From Thamnaconus septentrionalis (taxonomy: Eukaryota; Chordata; Actinopteri; Tetraodontiformes; Monacanthidae): a DNA stretch of 64,000 nucleotides. Numbering within the stretch: position 1 is the stretch's first letter; every line of letters begins with the position of its first letter. The stretch covers positions 17,270,001 to 17,334,000 of the forward strand of contig CM020509.1 of the NCBI GenBank assembly GCA_009823395.1, in the 5' to 3' direction. Shown here piece after piece: positions 35,436-46,240 of this stretch. Position numbers and translations under genes: made by a program. The notes beneath the pieces were generated by a model. That model did no database searches, was not told the origin of the DNA, and was given only the letters and a program-made list of their open reading frames with translations.

Positions 35436-35630
35436 GTACTACGACTGCTGCACAACATCCATTCAAACTTGTTTTGTCTCTGTTTTCTGGGGGGTCGGTG
35501 GGAGATTTGGGGGGTATCTGGAAACACTGACTGCTGGTCTTTTTACTTGGGAATAACGTCGTGACAGCCGTTTATTGCTGCATTTTGCTGCTCTAATTAG
35601 TTTCAGCTCAATGTGTCGTTAACCAGGGCT

Positions 35631-36155
35631 GAGGCCTTGTTCAGACTGCCAGCCAAAATCCGATTTTTAGCCCATCCAGATTGAAACCGGATGACTCTTT
35701 TGTAGTCTGAACAGTCACAAACCACATGAAATGCCATTTTTCAAGACGGATTGAAACCACCTTCAGGAGGTAGTTTCAAATTTGGACAGATGCGTCTCAA
35801 GTCTGAACAGCTCCAGACACACCGATCGGTTTTAACTGTCCATGATGTCACTCTAGTCGACGTAAGAACCAATGCGCCAGACCAGAGAGTGCCATTCCAG
35901 GTGTGGAGCTGTAACGTAATGGAGCAGACAGAAGAAGTAGAAAACAGCAGTGCCTGGACAGAGGAGGAAACTCATTTAGTCATCAGTCTGTGGGACAGCA
36001 ACCTGTCAGATGGGTCAGTAATGTGGCCCAGTCTGAACAGAACCAGATCCCATTTGGACACCTGCTAAAAACAGTGCGGACAGTCGGCCCTAAAAATTGG
36101 ATTTGAGAAGGAATCTGATTTGAATCAGATTCGCCTGCAGTCTGAACGCAGCCTG
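35631..36155. mobile_element. non-autonomous DNA transposon, hAT-like
   Basis: Inverted ends share AGGC...GTTCAGACTGC over about 19 bp with a few differences, and GTCTGAAC/GTTCAGAC motifs recur inside. Such TTCAGACTGC termini are familiar from fish MITEs. No 8-bp duplication is visible, so the boundaries and superfamily are tentative. Confidence 0.55.
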
Positions 36156-36166
36156 AGAGACTGTGG

Positions 36167-36170
<4 letters not shown>

Positions 36171-36241
<71 letters not shown>
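36171..36241. repeat. (TATC)n tetranucleotide array
   Basis: About 17 uninterrupted TATC/CTAT units next to the transposon remnant; a strong candidate for length polymorphism. Confidence 0.97.
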
Positions 36242-36242
<1 letters not shown>

Positions 36243-36655
36243 CAATTGGCATCCTCACAACCTTTACCGCCCACTTATCGAGCTCAACCGCTGACGTAAT
36301 TGTCTATAAAAGCCGCAATCCAGGCTTTTGGAAATGTGTTTTTTTGTTCCATGGAAAAACAAGGGCAATGTGTCTCCCTGTGAGCTTCCGCATAGGAGTG
36401 CCACTGATCCTCTTATGATCCTCTTAACATGCTCCAACTGACAGCTCCAAATCCCCTCGAGCTGACTCGCAGGTAAAACAATGCTGCTGCTGCTGCTGCT
36501 GCCATTCAGGTCGCCTCATGCGCAACATACCTCAGTCAATCCTGAAAAAACAAAGCAGCAGCCAGGTCTTAAAAACACGTCGGAGGTGATGTGTTTTTTT
36601 CGTCCTCTGCAGTGCAAATATCAACTCTTCTCCTTCTCTCTGCTGTTGTTTTCAG

Positions 36656-36685
36656 TCACTCGGGACGCTCTCCCCCTATTCTCAG
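36656..36685 (+). CDS. ablim3: ablim3 coding exon 11 (30-nt microexon)
   Basis: Residues 352-361, SLGTLSPYSQ, identical to the human ABLIM3 segment. Acceptor TTTTCAG, donor GTGAGC, phase 0-0, so inclusion or skipping keeps frame. Confidence 0.95.
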
Positions 36686-36790
36686 GTGAGCGCTGGGGAG
36701 CCGGTTGAGACCTGTTGTTAAATTCTGTCATTTCCTCCCGTCGCTGAGACACGTGCCTCCGCGCTCACCTCCCCTGGTTTGTCTCCTCAG

Positions 36791-36917
36791 GACTTCGACA
36801 GCCTGGACATGAAGCAGAGGCGCTGCTCCAGTCCAGGTTACATCGACTCGCCCACGTACAGCCGCCAGGGCATGTCTCCCATCATGCCGCGCTCTCCGCA
36901 GCACTACGGTTACCTTG
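36791..36917 (+). CDS. ablim3: ablim3 coding exon 12 (linker)
   Basis: Residues 362-403. DFDSLDMKQRRCSSPGYIDS and PTYSRQGMSPIMPRSP. The SPGYIDSPTYSRQGMSP block is an ABLIM hallmark with several Ser-Pro and Tyr phosphorylation-type sites. Acceptor CTCAG, donor GTGAGT, phase 1 out. Confidence 0.96.
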
Positions 36918-37777
36918 GTGAGTCAGCTGGCTGTCACCCCAGCACACATCGGAATTTTATATTTGACTAAAAGAAAAGGGGAGGAGGTGGGGTGGCAATC
37001 CTTCACGGTTGCACTTTAAAGTGCAACAGGAGTGATGCACTTATGCAGCTTTTTGGAGGGACGTTTAATTCTTTGGAATTGTTTTTTGCCTGTTCAGCTG
37101 TTAAAGGAAGAGTTCATCATTCCGAGAAAGCATTTGCTCCATCCTTTGATGGAGAACATGGGGAGGTGACCTGGTGGAATGACTGATTAATAGCAGTGTC
37201 AACCTTATACAGGATTTATCTTCTAGTTTCGGTCCATGCAGAAGAATAACGGTCCCCTTGTTTCCAAAAGATGATGCCTTTGCTGTTTAAAAAAATTGGC
37301 TTTGGTCATGTCTATGTCGTTGTTATGTCATTATTAGTGCTCGTTATTCAAGCCTTACTTGTGATATTTTGACAATAAGTAAATTTGAAGGTCCAATAAG
37401 GTGCAATTTCAATTTGAAACTTGAGCTTTTAGTGAATTGGCCATCGATGGCAGAAAGTCCTGTAAAATAAAATTTTACTGCTTTGCGTGCTCTGCTTTTC
37501 TGCAAATCAACCCTTTGTGATGTCACAAAGGGCAGTGATGTGTAGTTGATAATTTCCTACTCAGACAACATTCCCAGCTAGGCAGCTGCATGTTTCTCGT
37601 TTTGCAAGAGGCTGCAAACACAGGGCTAAATATGCTGTTTTGTGGAGCTACTGAAGTTTTGGATAATACGTCATGCGAGGCTACTGCACTGGCACCCAGA
37701 ATGAAAACTCAAGAAATTAAAATATATGCATAATACGGTAGAAAATGCATCTCAAGGTTTGTTTTGGCTTCCCGCAG
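36918..37777 (+). other. ablim3: ablim3 intron 12
   Basis: Non-coding. A perfect 20-bp palindrome at 37008-37027 and a CCCTTTGTGATGTCACAAAGGG motif at 37510-37531, followed by sequence resembling 43990-44055. No exon recognised. Confidence 0.8.
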
Positions 37778-37873
37778 GCTCTGAAAGTGGGAGGAGTTCA
37801 CCTTATTATGGCCAAGAGGGGCGCTCAAACACACCCACCATCATCCAGCCCCCGAAACACTTTCACGTACCAG
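37778..37873 (+). CDS. ablim3: ablim3 coding exon 13 (linker)
   Basis: Residues 404-435. ESGRSSPYYGQEGRSNTPTI then IQPPKHFHVP; human has ESGRSSPYHSQLDVRSSTPT and APKHFHIP. 96 nt, phase 1-1, a possible cassette. Acceptor CCGCAG, donor GTAGGA. Confidence 0.94.
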
Positions 37874-38214
37874 GTAGGACGAGGCCTCCCCTTCTCGTGA
37901 CACCACTCGTGAGTCCGTAGGTAGTTTTGTTTGGTTTTTTTTGCTCTGCTGCAGAGAAAAACCCAACAGTCTTTTCTCTGGCGTAAATGACTCAGAGAGC
38001 TTCGTGTTGAACTTTAAAAAAGGGGTCGCAGGAATAATCTTTTCTCTTCTGGGCTGCATGCACTTGCCTTGTCTGACTTGTTCTCCCCCCCCTTCCTGCT
38101 GCATCTCTGCTCTCCCCTTCACTCCTCCGATCCTCCCGACGTGAACTAACACCCCCCCCTCCTCCGTGACTCCCTGCACCGTTTCAACCCTCCATCTCCT
38201 CTTTCTCTCCTCAG

Positions 38215-38265
38215 CCACAGGGGACCCCAACATCTACCGGAAGCCGCCCATCTATAAGAGAGCGG
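38215..38265 (+). CDS. ablim3: ablim3 coding exon 14 (linker)
   Basis: Residues 436-452. ATGDPNIYRKPPIYKRA, matching human AGDSNIYRKPPIYKRH. A second AG six bases downstream (exon from 38221) would remove two residues in frame. 51 nt, phase 1-1. Donor GTACAG. Confidence 0.93.
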
Positions 38266-41200
38266 GTACAGTGCAGTTAGCCGCGCCTCTAGCCTGCCTG
38301 TCCTCCGTTGTCAGTTTAGTTGTGCTGTGCTTGAGTACACAATTTAGATGTTTTGAGTGACCTATTGATGTTTTTCCTCAGCAGCCCGCCGTGATTTAAT
38401 GGTATTGATGTTCCGGTTATCATATAATGTGAAGCTGTCAATAGCCAAAAACCGCAGAATCAGAAAGCACTGACTGCACCTCGTCAAGCGTCGAGCTCTC
38501 AGAAGCAGATCATTAAACTTTTGTTTTCCCTGTTTTCCTGCCCAGTGGTTGTAGAGCTTCCCTCAGCCGGGCAGTTTCTAGTTAGCAATCAGGGCAGGGA
38601 CAGGCCATGAATAAAGCTGAGCCAAACCAGAGTCAAACACACCCAAGAACACAAGAAAGTGAATTTTCGGACTGCTGCAGACGCAGCCCACATCTGCAAT
38701 GCTGTAATTCAAAGAGATGCTACCGTAAATGTTAATGTTTGGTAGTGAGACACAGCTGGGTTTCTTTTTACTATTTTGTTTTTAAAGAAAAATTGTGTTT
38801 CTCAGTGCAGTCAAAAGGCACAGTTAATAATTAAAAAAAAAACCTTAATAAAAACTCCAGTTTTAGCTCTTTTATGACTCCAAGTCATTAAACTTAAATG
38901 AACGTTCCGCCTTCTGGATGGCGTGCCTCAGTGTGAACATTCATAAAGCGATGAAAAGATCCACTATCCTCTTGTCTTGCCACGAAAAAACCCTCCTCAG
39001 TCACAAGATCCGAACATCTCCAGCAGGAGGATAGTGCATCTTTGTTGTTGTCCTGCATGTGTCTTTCTGTTACGTACGTGTTGATATTTGTGGGGTAGTT
39101 TGTTAACCATGATGACGATCTATATATAGACAGACCCCTCACATGTTGTTGTTTTTTTTTGTTTGTTCCCCCACCCCCCGGCTATAACTGGTACATCACC
39201 GGCCATATTTGCTTAGAAAGAACAAAGTCATTCACTGCAAAAAAAGAAAAAGAAAAAAAATGAAAAGATGCTGACCGGTGCAAAAAGCACAGCAGATATA
39301 ATCAGGTCGTTGTGCGCTTCAAAGGCCCGTTATGTACTGGACATCAAAGGTCCCTTATTATGCAAGAAATGATTGCATTTACTAACCATAATAATTTGTC
39401 TCTTAAATGTCAATGGGAGAGTCAGAGACCTCTTTTGCTAAGTCTACTCTCCACAGTCTGCTTGCTGTAAGATAAGGCTTGGGGGATCAGCCCTGTGTGA
39501 TGTCACAAAGGGCAATGCTACCTCTCCCTGGCCTGCTACCATCCCCAAGTGTTTGTTCCGCCTTCGTTTTGTCCCCTTCCATTCGTGTCGGAGGCCCAAC
39601 ATAGCTTTTGCTTTAGCAGGACGCTAATGCCGGATTTATTATTTATCTGGAGATCAGCCCAGAATCACTGAATCACAGCGGCTGCTCCTGCTGCAGTCTG
39701 GGATGAAAGACATGACTTTTTAAAAACTGCCATAATATGGGACCTTTCAGAAGTTTGCTACCTGCGTAGCAGCGAGACCCCCGGCAGCAGAGGCAGCCCA
39801 TCTGGCTAGCAAAGCGCTCATATTGTCACGCCTCCCCTGGGGACGCCTCAATAACGTTTCCCTTTTTCTTTTTCCCTCTTCTTCCTTTTTTTTTCCCCCC
39901 GTGCCTCCCCTTTATTGCATCCAATCACTTTCTCCCTCACCCACTTCCTCCACCTTCTGCTCCACTTTTGCGGTGACCTTGCCGACTGTAAGTACCTCCC
40001 TCCTCTCCGTCGCTCACAGACAGATATTTCATACAGTGTGTCTCCCTCCGCATGCCGGCGCCGTGCACTTTCCTCTTCCTGTTCCTCCGTCTCCCTGTGT
40101 CAATACACACTCCAACAAAAAATCCTCTGTGTATGTGTGAGCACGTGTGACGCAAATGCCCGCCATAGGTGTCGAGCGTCGTGTATATAGGAATTCAATG
40201 GCTCATGGATCGCCGGGAGTCCTGGGTAATGGCGAGGAAAATGTAGAGCGATCTGCGCGCCGCTGCGCCGCTGACACGCCGACTCCCATCGACTGCTTCT
40301 CTCCAGCGCTGAGCGGCATCGACGCGGTCGCGATCGCCTCGCACCGCTCGCATCCAGACGACTGCCAGTCTCGGGCCAGGCCGGGCCAGTATCCGAGTTC
40401 ATGATGGTGCCGCTTTAATTTCATTGCGTCGGCTGAGGTATCGATCTCTGGCAGGGAAGCTGGATACGGTTACTGCAGATATGGAGCAGATATCAGTTGA
40501 TTTTTTTTTAAACTTATTTATTTATTTTCTTGGCCGAGCATGGCCTTTTAGTCACGTGGCGCTGCAGGAGGAGTCGCTGCTGGCAGCAGAACGCAATGGT
40601 TGTCCCTCTAAAGTGAAGCCTAGATGAAATTTTCATCCAAGATTCAGTTTGTTTTATTTATTGACTGCCTCTCGTGGAGGCCGAAAACCTGCCCGGGGGA
40701 CCCTAAAAAGAAAAAAGAAATTCTGGATGCAGAAGAAATTCTGGATGTGAACTCTGCTAAATCTTTGTGATGTTCAGTGGCACAATTTTCCTCCAGCGGT
40801 TCGCTGTCGTCTTACCGCTGTCTGGAAATGACACTTAATAATCTCCGCGCCCGCAGCGAGATCACAAGATTGATGCTGCCGTCGCGTCTTCCTATTAATG
40901 TGAAGCGCTTCAGGAGCACAATTATCTGTGCTTTGCAAAACAAATGACAGATAATGGCCTATACGCATTGTTTAATCTGTGGAGACGACTAGGAGCTGCT
41001 TTTTCAGCGAGTAGATTTGAGGAATTGATTGGGAGTCAATGAACTTTTGTTCGACAGCAGTGTGGGCCCAGTGTGTCAGAGAAGGTTCCTGTAGCCAGTT
41101 GGCTGTTGGTGCAAACGGGCATCGAGCACAGCTGTTCCAAAGTCACATAATTTGGAGTATTTTCTAATATGTTAACTTCTTCTCATTCCGCTCCATGTTT

Positions 41201-41582
41201 GTGTACCAAGAAGAAGAAATTTCCATTTCATTGTGGTATGGCAGGGAGGCTGCTGCGCCCCTACTGGTGAGGTGCTGCAGCTGCAAAGTCACATCTGTAT
41301 TTTTTTTTTCAAAAGCCTTGTTACTGTACACAATTATTTTAGTGCAATTGTGCTGAAATTGAATGCAGCATCATTAGCCTGCCCCTCAGTATGGCTGAAC
41401 GCTGAATGACCATAAGGGATATTAGAGGAAGGACAGCTTGTACCCTACGGTCGAAGCTATTAGCATTTGTTCCACAGCGAAGCATTGACTGAAAAATAAA
41501 ATCACAACCAATGTTACCTCTCTAGAACATCCAGTTCCCTCCGAGTTCCCTGCCCTTTCTAACCTGATCCCTCGTTCCGCAG
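38266..41582 (+). other. ablim3: ablim3 intron 14
   Basis: Non-coding. A DNA-transposon remnant at 39346-39747 and a long pyrimidine-rich tract (39850-39970) that ends without a usable AG before a possible lost microexon at 39973-39987. No supported exon. Confidence 0.75.
39346..39747. mobile_element. non-autonomous DNA transposon remnant
   Basis: The ends AAAGGTCCCTTATTATG and CATAATATGGGACCTTT are inverted copies (one or two differences). The interior includes a TGTGATGTCACAAAGGGC motif shared with other introns. No coding sequence. Flanking duplication not evident. Confidence 0.6.
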
Positions 41583-41717
41583 ACAATCTGATGGATGCAG
41601 CCACCAAGAGCAGGACCAGCGAGGACATCCTCAGATCCTCCAGGCTGTCGGCCTACTCCCCCGAGCCGTGCTCCCAGTCCGAGTCCGACTACTACCCCTA
41701 CACCAGCTCTCCGAGGG
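41583..41717 (+). CDS. ablim3: ablim3 coding exon 15 (linker)
   Basis: Residues 453-497. DNLMDAATKSRTSEDILRSS, then SAYSPEPCSQSESDYYPYTS. Human reads ATKSKTSEDI and YSPDPYYASESEYWTY. 135 nt, phase 1-1. Acceptor CCGCAG, donor GTACGA, followed about 70 bases later by a poly-T run. Confidence 0.94.
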
Positions 41718-41906
41718 GTACGAACGCTCCGTCGCCTCAGTCGCATCACGAGCTGCCTTGTTCCCGCTCCGTGGAACAGAGAACTGTTCCATTTTTTTTT
41801 TTTTTTTTTGTAACTCTGCGGTTGTCACTTTCGGTTCGGCCGCGCTCGCTCTCGCCTCCCGGTGTTTGTGCCAAAGAATCTCTTTCATCTGCTCTCGCTC
41901 TCTCAG

Positions 41907-41977
41907 CCTATCGGATGCCGAGGAGACGCTACTCGACGGGGGGAGACGAAGAGAGTTGGAGCAACAGCCTTCAAAGA
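41907..41977 (+). CDS. ablim3: ablim3 coding exon 16 (linker)
   Basis: Residues 498-521. AYRMPRRRYSTGGDEESWSN then SLQR; human has VPRARRFSSGGEEDDFDRSM here. Basic PRRRYS-type site. Acceptor CTCAG, donor AGA|GTAAGC, phase 0 out. Confidence 0.92.
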
Positions 41978-42236
41978 GTAAGCGGCTTCGTTATATCTTT
42001 TACTGGCATCATCGTCATCATCTCGATCGTCAACTGATGTAGGAGAGCCACCTCCAGCTATTAATAACACGCCCTCTGTAGCGTTGGTGCCTTAACTCTG
42101 CCTTTTTCCCCCCCTCTAATTTGCTCGCGCTCATACACGTTAGCTGCTTCCCCTCACATGCCTCTTTTGTTTTGTGTTTTTTTTTCTCCCTTCCTTCCTT
42201 TCTCTCCCCTCCGCGTCTCCCGACGCTCCCTCGCAG

Positions 42237-42405
42237 ATCGGGAGTGGCATCGGGAGGATGATCCTAAAGGAGGAGATGAAAGCTAGGTCGGGTTCCTATG
42301 ACAACGACCCCTGGGGCAGCGCCAGGAATTCTCGCAGCGGGAGCAAGGAGACGCTCAACACCACGGGCTACGGCACCCCAGCGTACAACAACACCCTCAA
42401 CGGAT
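42237..42405 (+). CDS. ablim3: ablim3 coding exon 17 (linker)
   Basis: Residues 522-577. IGSGIGRMILKEEMKARSGS then a Ser/Asn/Gly-rich stretch ending NTLNG. SGIGR.ILKEEMKARS is strongly conserved in the family. Acceptor TCGCAG, donor T|GTAAGG, phase 1 out. Confidence 0.96.
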
Positions 42406-43336
42406 GTAAGGAACCCGCCCCGCCCTGACGCCTCCTGCCTCTGTGCTTCCTTATTCAGTCTCCGATCGCATCAGGTTCATAAGCCGCGCTTGCGTGTTGA
42501 TGCCCTGGCGAGGGCGTGGCTGCAGGTCAGCAGAGGTCACGGCCGCTGCAGGCGAGATGCTTTCATGCATCTGACTCCGAACCTGCGGCCTGTCGCTGCG
42601 GCGGAAGCGATCTGATGGCTGCACGGGGCTCCGAGCGCTGTCGCAGCTGTGTGTGTGGGGGGGGCCAGATGTGATGGAGCTGCACCTGAGGCTAGCAATG
42701 CCGCTTGTGGTCGTGAGGACCAGGAACGCAGCGCGCTGGGACCGCCGGTTCCTTTTTTTAGCGCCTGCCCGACTCCCAGACACGCAGCGTCTTCCTCCTT
42801 CCATCTGCTCCGCCGTCTCGCTGCGAGGATCGCGTGCGTTTTTCTTTTTTTCTCCCGCTCCTCCTTCTCGTAGTCTCTCGGTTTCACCGTCTATATTCAA
42901 CCCTGCGTCTATCCGTTCCACTGCCGATGCTGATATCTCGTGCTCGCTCGCTCACTCTCACAGCTGCCGTCCCATGTCTTGGTTTATTTATGAGCCGTAA
43001 GATCTCTCATTAAAGCTGTTTCTCTAATGGGAAGGGACACAACTCAGTGGTTATCTGTTGGCGATGGTTTCACAGGCAGCAGAGGCTTTCAACCAGCCCA
43101 GCTGTGTTGTGCAACTCCAATGATTAGCAGATTTTGGACTGGCTCTTTTTCAGCTTTTCTTTGTAAAAAGCTTGACTCACTAAAGAAAAAATCCCACAAG
43201 GAGAAATAGATCAAATGCATGAAGTGACAACAATTAAAAATTCCTTAGAAGCAAGCAGATGCAAAAAAAAGTTTTTGTTTTTTTTCTGGACTGATGACAG
43301 TGTCAGCTGACACCATCCTCTCTCTCTTTGCTACAG
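42406..43336 (+). other. ablim3: ablim3 intron 17
   Basis: GC-rich first half with overlapping artificial open frames on both strands, AT-rich second half. No repeat family or exon recognised. Confidence 0.75.
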
Positions 43337-43366
43337 CACCCAGGTCACAGTACAGTGCCGATAATG
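43337..43366 (+). CDS. ablim3: ablim3 coding exon 18 (30-nt microexon)
   Basis: Residues 578-587. PRSQYSADN after a split Ser codon; human has SPRSHYLADSD. Phase 1-1, so it can be a cassette. Acceptor CTACAG, donor GTAAGT. Confidence 0.9.
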
Positions 43367-43637
43367 GTAAGTTAATTATTTAAATAACAATAATGTTTTG
43401 AGTTATTATTAAAATTAATATTGTTTAAAGACGACTGATCAGAGGTCACGCATGATGTAGTTCTTGGTGATTATCAATCACGGTGCGCTGTGATTGCGTG
43501 CGCACATCTGGAACACGGGGATGTTTGGGTTAGTCAAGAGTGCCCTCTTCTGGCAGCGACCTGCTATTGATCGTGCTGTCCCTTTCTCTGCATTTCTGTT
43601 ACTGTTGCACGTTAACGCTGAAATCTTTATATTTCAG

Positions 43638-43693
43638 ATTTTGTCAACAAGTCTGCCTCACTTCCTGGATATGGACGCAACGGCATCCAAAGG
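43638..43693 (+). CDS. ablim3: ablim3 coding exon 19 (linker)
   Basis: Residues 588-606. DFVNKSASLPGYGRNGIQR, matching human ISKSASLPAYRRNGLHR. Acceptor TTTCAG, donor AGG|GTGAGG, phase 0 out. Confidence 0.94.
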
Positions 43694-44184
43694 GTGAGGC
43701 AACATAACAGCACAGTAGAATGTTTTCCACTGACTGTAGGCAGGGTTTGATTTTAAGTAATAACACTATCCATAAAAAACAATAAGAACAAGTATTCATT
43801 TAGATAATTTTATATACGTTTTACAGGGCACACCTGACATTATACTTGATTATACTGATTCTAAAAGATTAAATGACATAATTGTGAAATTACACAATAT
43901 ACATTACGCAATGAAGTGACTTTTGCCTTCATCCTTTGCTATGTAATGTCTTCAAACACATGGAAGGTCCAGCAAAGCATCGGTTTAGTCAGAAAGTTAA
44001 ATTGTCATTACTGGAGGCTATAAACAGAGGGCTAAATGTGTTGTTTTCCGGAGATCCATGTAAAAATGGCTGGAATTAATGGACCAATTTCACATTTGTA
44101 CCAGAGACTCAACAGTGTCAATGTCTGTAATGTCTACATTCCATCACTGATAATTGCACTCTGCTGTTCTCCTGCCGTTTGCAG
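43694..44184 (+). other. ablim3: ablim3 intron 19
   Basis: AT-rich. The part at about 43990-44055 resembles 37605-37660 of intron 12 and may be a shared transposon relic. No exon. Confidence 0.7.
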
Positions 44185-44251
44185 CCTCAGAGTGCAGATT
44201 GCTACCAGTACCAGTATGACAGCGGCAGTGAAGTGAACTGGGGAAGCAAAG
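44185..44251 (+). CDS. ablim3: ablim3 coding exon 20 (before the headpiece)
   Basis: Residues 607-628. PQSADCYQYQYDSGSEVNWG then SK; human has TPSADLFHYDSMNAVNWGMR. Acceptor TTGCAG, donor G|GTACTG, phase 1 out. Confidence 0.94.
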
Positions 44252-44347
44252 GTACTGTTACACAAATATAACGCCTCCCTGATCTGATCGACACATAAGA
44301 TGCCTTGTTTCTGTAGACTGACTCTATTCTCTCTTCCTCTCACTCAG

Positions 44348-44358
44348 CCGAATACAAG
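44348..44358 (+). CDS. ablim3: ablim3 coding exon 21 (11-nt microexon)
   Basis: Only CCGAATACAAG between CTCAG and GTAAGC. With the split first codon it encodes AEYK (residues 629-632), the equivalent of human REYK at the start of the headpiece. Phase 1 in, phase 0 out: skipping it alone would break the frame, while skipping exons 20 and 21 together (78 nt) would not. Confidence 0.9.
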
Positions 44359-44457
44359 GTAAGCTTCCGATACAATCACTGTAACAGTTTATCCTGTGAA
44401 AGACCCCAATGTAATATGATGGGTGGTTAATGTAGCGTGCTGTCTGACGCTCTGCAG

Positions 44458-44538
44458 GTGTACCCTTATGAAGCACTTATTGTGACCACTAGAGGTCGCA
44501 ACAGGCTCCCCAAAGATGTAGACAGGGCCAGGCTGGAG
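44458..44538 (+). CDS. ablim3: ablim3 coding exon 22 (villin headpiece, N half)
   Basis: Residues 633-659. VYPYEALIVTTRGRNRLPKD then VDRARLE, matching human IYPYELLLVTTRGRNRLPRD and VDRTRLE. 81 nt, phase 0-0. Acceptor CTGCAG, donor GTAAGT. Confidence 0.97.
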
Positions 44539-44862
44539 GTAAGTTGAGATAAGTGCCATCAAAAAGTTATGTTGTTTTTTTTTCTGTTCCAGCTTTAAAT
44601 TGTTAGTGCACAGGACGTCACGGCCTGATAAATGTTAAATGAAGTAACCTGATTTTGTGAAACTGTTTTCACCTTTTCAAATATTTTTCATCAGGTCACA
44701 TTTTTGTAAAAGCAATTCAATTTGTTTTATATAACTAGAAGAATCGTGCAATTTTTCAGTCTGACAGGTTTTTAACCATCTTTATCAATATTAGTTATCG
44801 ATAGATTTGTCTGACTTGCAAATGTTTCCCTTTGTCTTTTCCCTGCCCCCTTGGGTTCACAG

Positions 44863-44976
44863 CGCCACCTGTCCCCAGAGGAATTTGTCCAAGTCTTCGG
44901 CATGACGGTGGAGGACTTTGACCGGCTGGCTCTGTGGAAAAGAAACGAGCTGAAGAAACAGGCCCGGCTGTTTTAA
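44863..44976 (+). CDS. ablim3: ablim3 coding exon 23 (villin headpiece end, stop)
   Basis: Residues 660-696 and TAA stop. [20 protein letters not shown], then [17 protein letters not shown]. This is the F-actin-binding headpiece subdomain with the hydrophobic core Phe residues and the KRNELKK basic helix. The terminal KKQARLF equals human ABLIM3. Acceptor TTCACAG. Confidence 0.98.
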   Translation, partial: RHLSPEEFVQVFGMTVEDFDRLALWKRNELKKQARLF

Positions 44977-45257
44977 TAACAAACTACACGTCTGAGGAGG
45001 AAAGAAAAATAGAAGAAAAAAAAAAAAACCTGCCATAACGAGCGTGGAAAGACTTGACTGACCGACTAACTGGAGAGAGAGAGAGAGAGAAAGAGGACGA
45101 CTTCTACTCAGTTTCACTGCCATGGCTGAGAACCTGTTCCAGAGCTCCTGGAGGATGACAAAACCAAATCGCGGTCACACCAGCGTGGACCCGTGGCGAG
45201 CACGGCGAGGACGGCGAGGGGCAGAGGCCGCTGAGACTTTATGCACAGATAGGCTGA

Positions 45258-45263
45258 AATAAA
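45258..45263 (+). terminator. ablim3: proximal polyadenylation signal AATAAA
   Basis: Canonical hexamer about 280 bases after the stop. Would give a short 3' UTR if used; no strong GU/U-rich element follows immediately. Confidence 0.4.
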
Positions 45264-46234
45264 CTGTTAGGATGGTTGCTGGTGCAACTGTGCCTGCGTG
45301 CTGGAGTGGTGTGTAAGCAATAGAAACTGTAGTGCAGTTGTGTTGTGCTTTTCTGAAGCCTGACGGACGGAGGAAGGCAGGACTGTGCACCCCCCGCCAC
45401 CCCCACTCCCCACTGTAAGACCTCGCGTGTGGGGGATGTCTGTGACCGGCCACTGTACTTAAAAACAAAAAAGAGGAAGAAAACATTAAGACGGGAATTT
45501 TGGCTTTGCCTTATTTGTTATGCTCTCTTAGTTATGAGTGTGCAGCACCAGCAATCTGAATGATTAGAATGTAGATACAGTATATTGTTTCCGACACTTT
45601 ATTAGGGTGAATGACTAGATACACGGGCAGAGGGTGAGCGAGCGAGCGTCACTTTGCTTTGTTTGCTTCTTTAATTTACCTGTTTCTGCTCCTTCACACA
45701 AGATACTGTGTTCTTCTTGTTTACACCAATTCATTAATGAAAAGAAGAATGAGAGTCCGTGGCGGACTCGATGTTTGGGCAAATTCCACTGAGATCGTGC
45801 TGCAGATCAAAACCAAAGTGAGGGTGAAAATAGACAAATTAGGAGTTTGGCTTCCGCTTCATGTTTGGGTTTTTAATAGCGTGTGCAAAAGGCCACCCGG
45901 TAGATACAGAGTCACAGTGCATCTGTGCGGCAATCTTAACAAATGTGCAATCCACCAATGTTAAATTTAGTAGATTAAAAAGTAAAAGAAGAAGAAGCAC
46001 CAGTTCAGTCCTTATGGTCCGTGGTTTTCAGCTCATTGCAATAGAACCGTGACTAAATGTTTTGGAACTTGGACTGTCGGCATATTTACATTCACTTCTT
46101 ATTTATATTATTTTAGGATGATAATCCAGTAATTTTGTAGCTACAGAGATTATATTGTCTCATGGTGAAATGCTCTACAAGGTATTTAACACATTGACAG
46201 AGATCCAGGATTATTTTTGGTTTTGTCACAAAAA

Positions 46235-46240
46235 AATAAA
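46235..46240 (+). terminator. ablim3: distal polyadenylation signal AATAAA
   Basis: Canonical hexamer followed by CTT repeats and a long T run within 20-65 bases, a good downstream element. Preferred end of the ablim3 transcript. Confidence 0.6.

Larger units (their letters stand above)
35436..36655 (+). other. ablim3: ablim3 intron 10
   Basis: Carries a DNA-transposon remnant (35631-36155), a (TATC)n array (36171-36241) and a short (CTG)n at 36482-36501. No exon recognised. Confidence 0.8.

Noticed and set aside
39973..39987. A 15-nt microexon (GTGACCTTGCCGACT before GTAAGT) reading G-D-L-A-D, similar to human HGDLSTAT
   Set aside because: Its phase fits, and a long pyrimidine tract precedes it, but the acceptor reads TTTTGCG instead of AG. 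It may be a lost microexon; without transcripts it is not called.
42451..42921. Overlapping open frames on both strands in intron 17
   Set aside because: Explained by local GC richness; compositionally random and antisense to each other.
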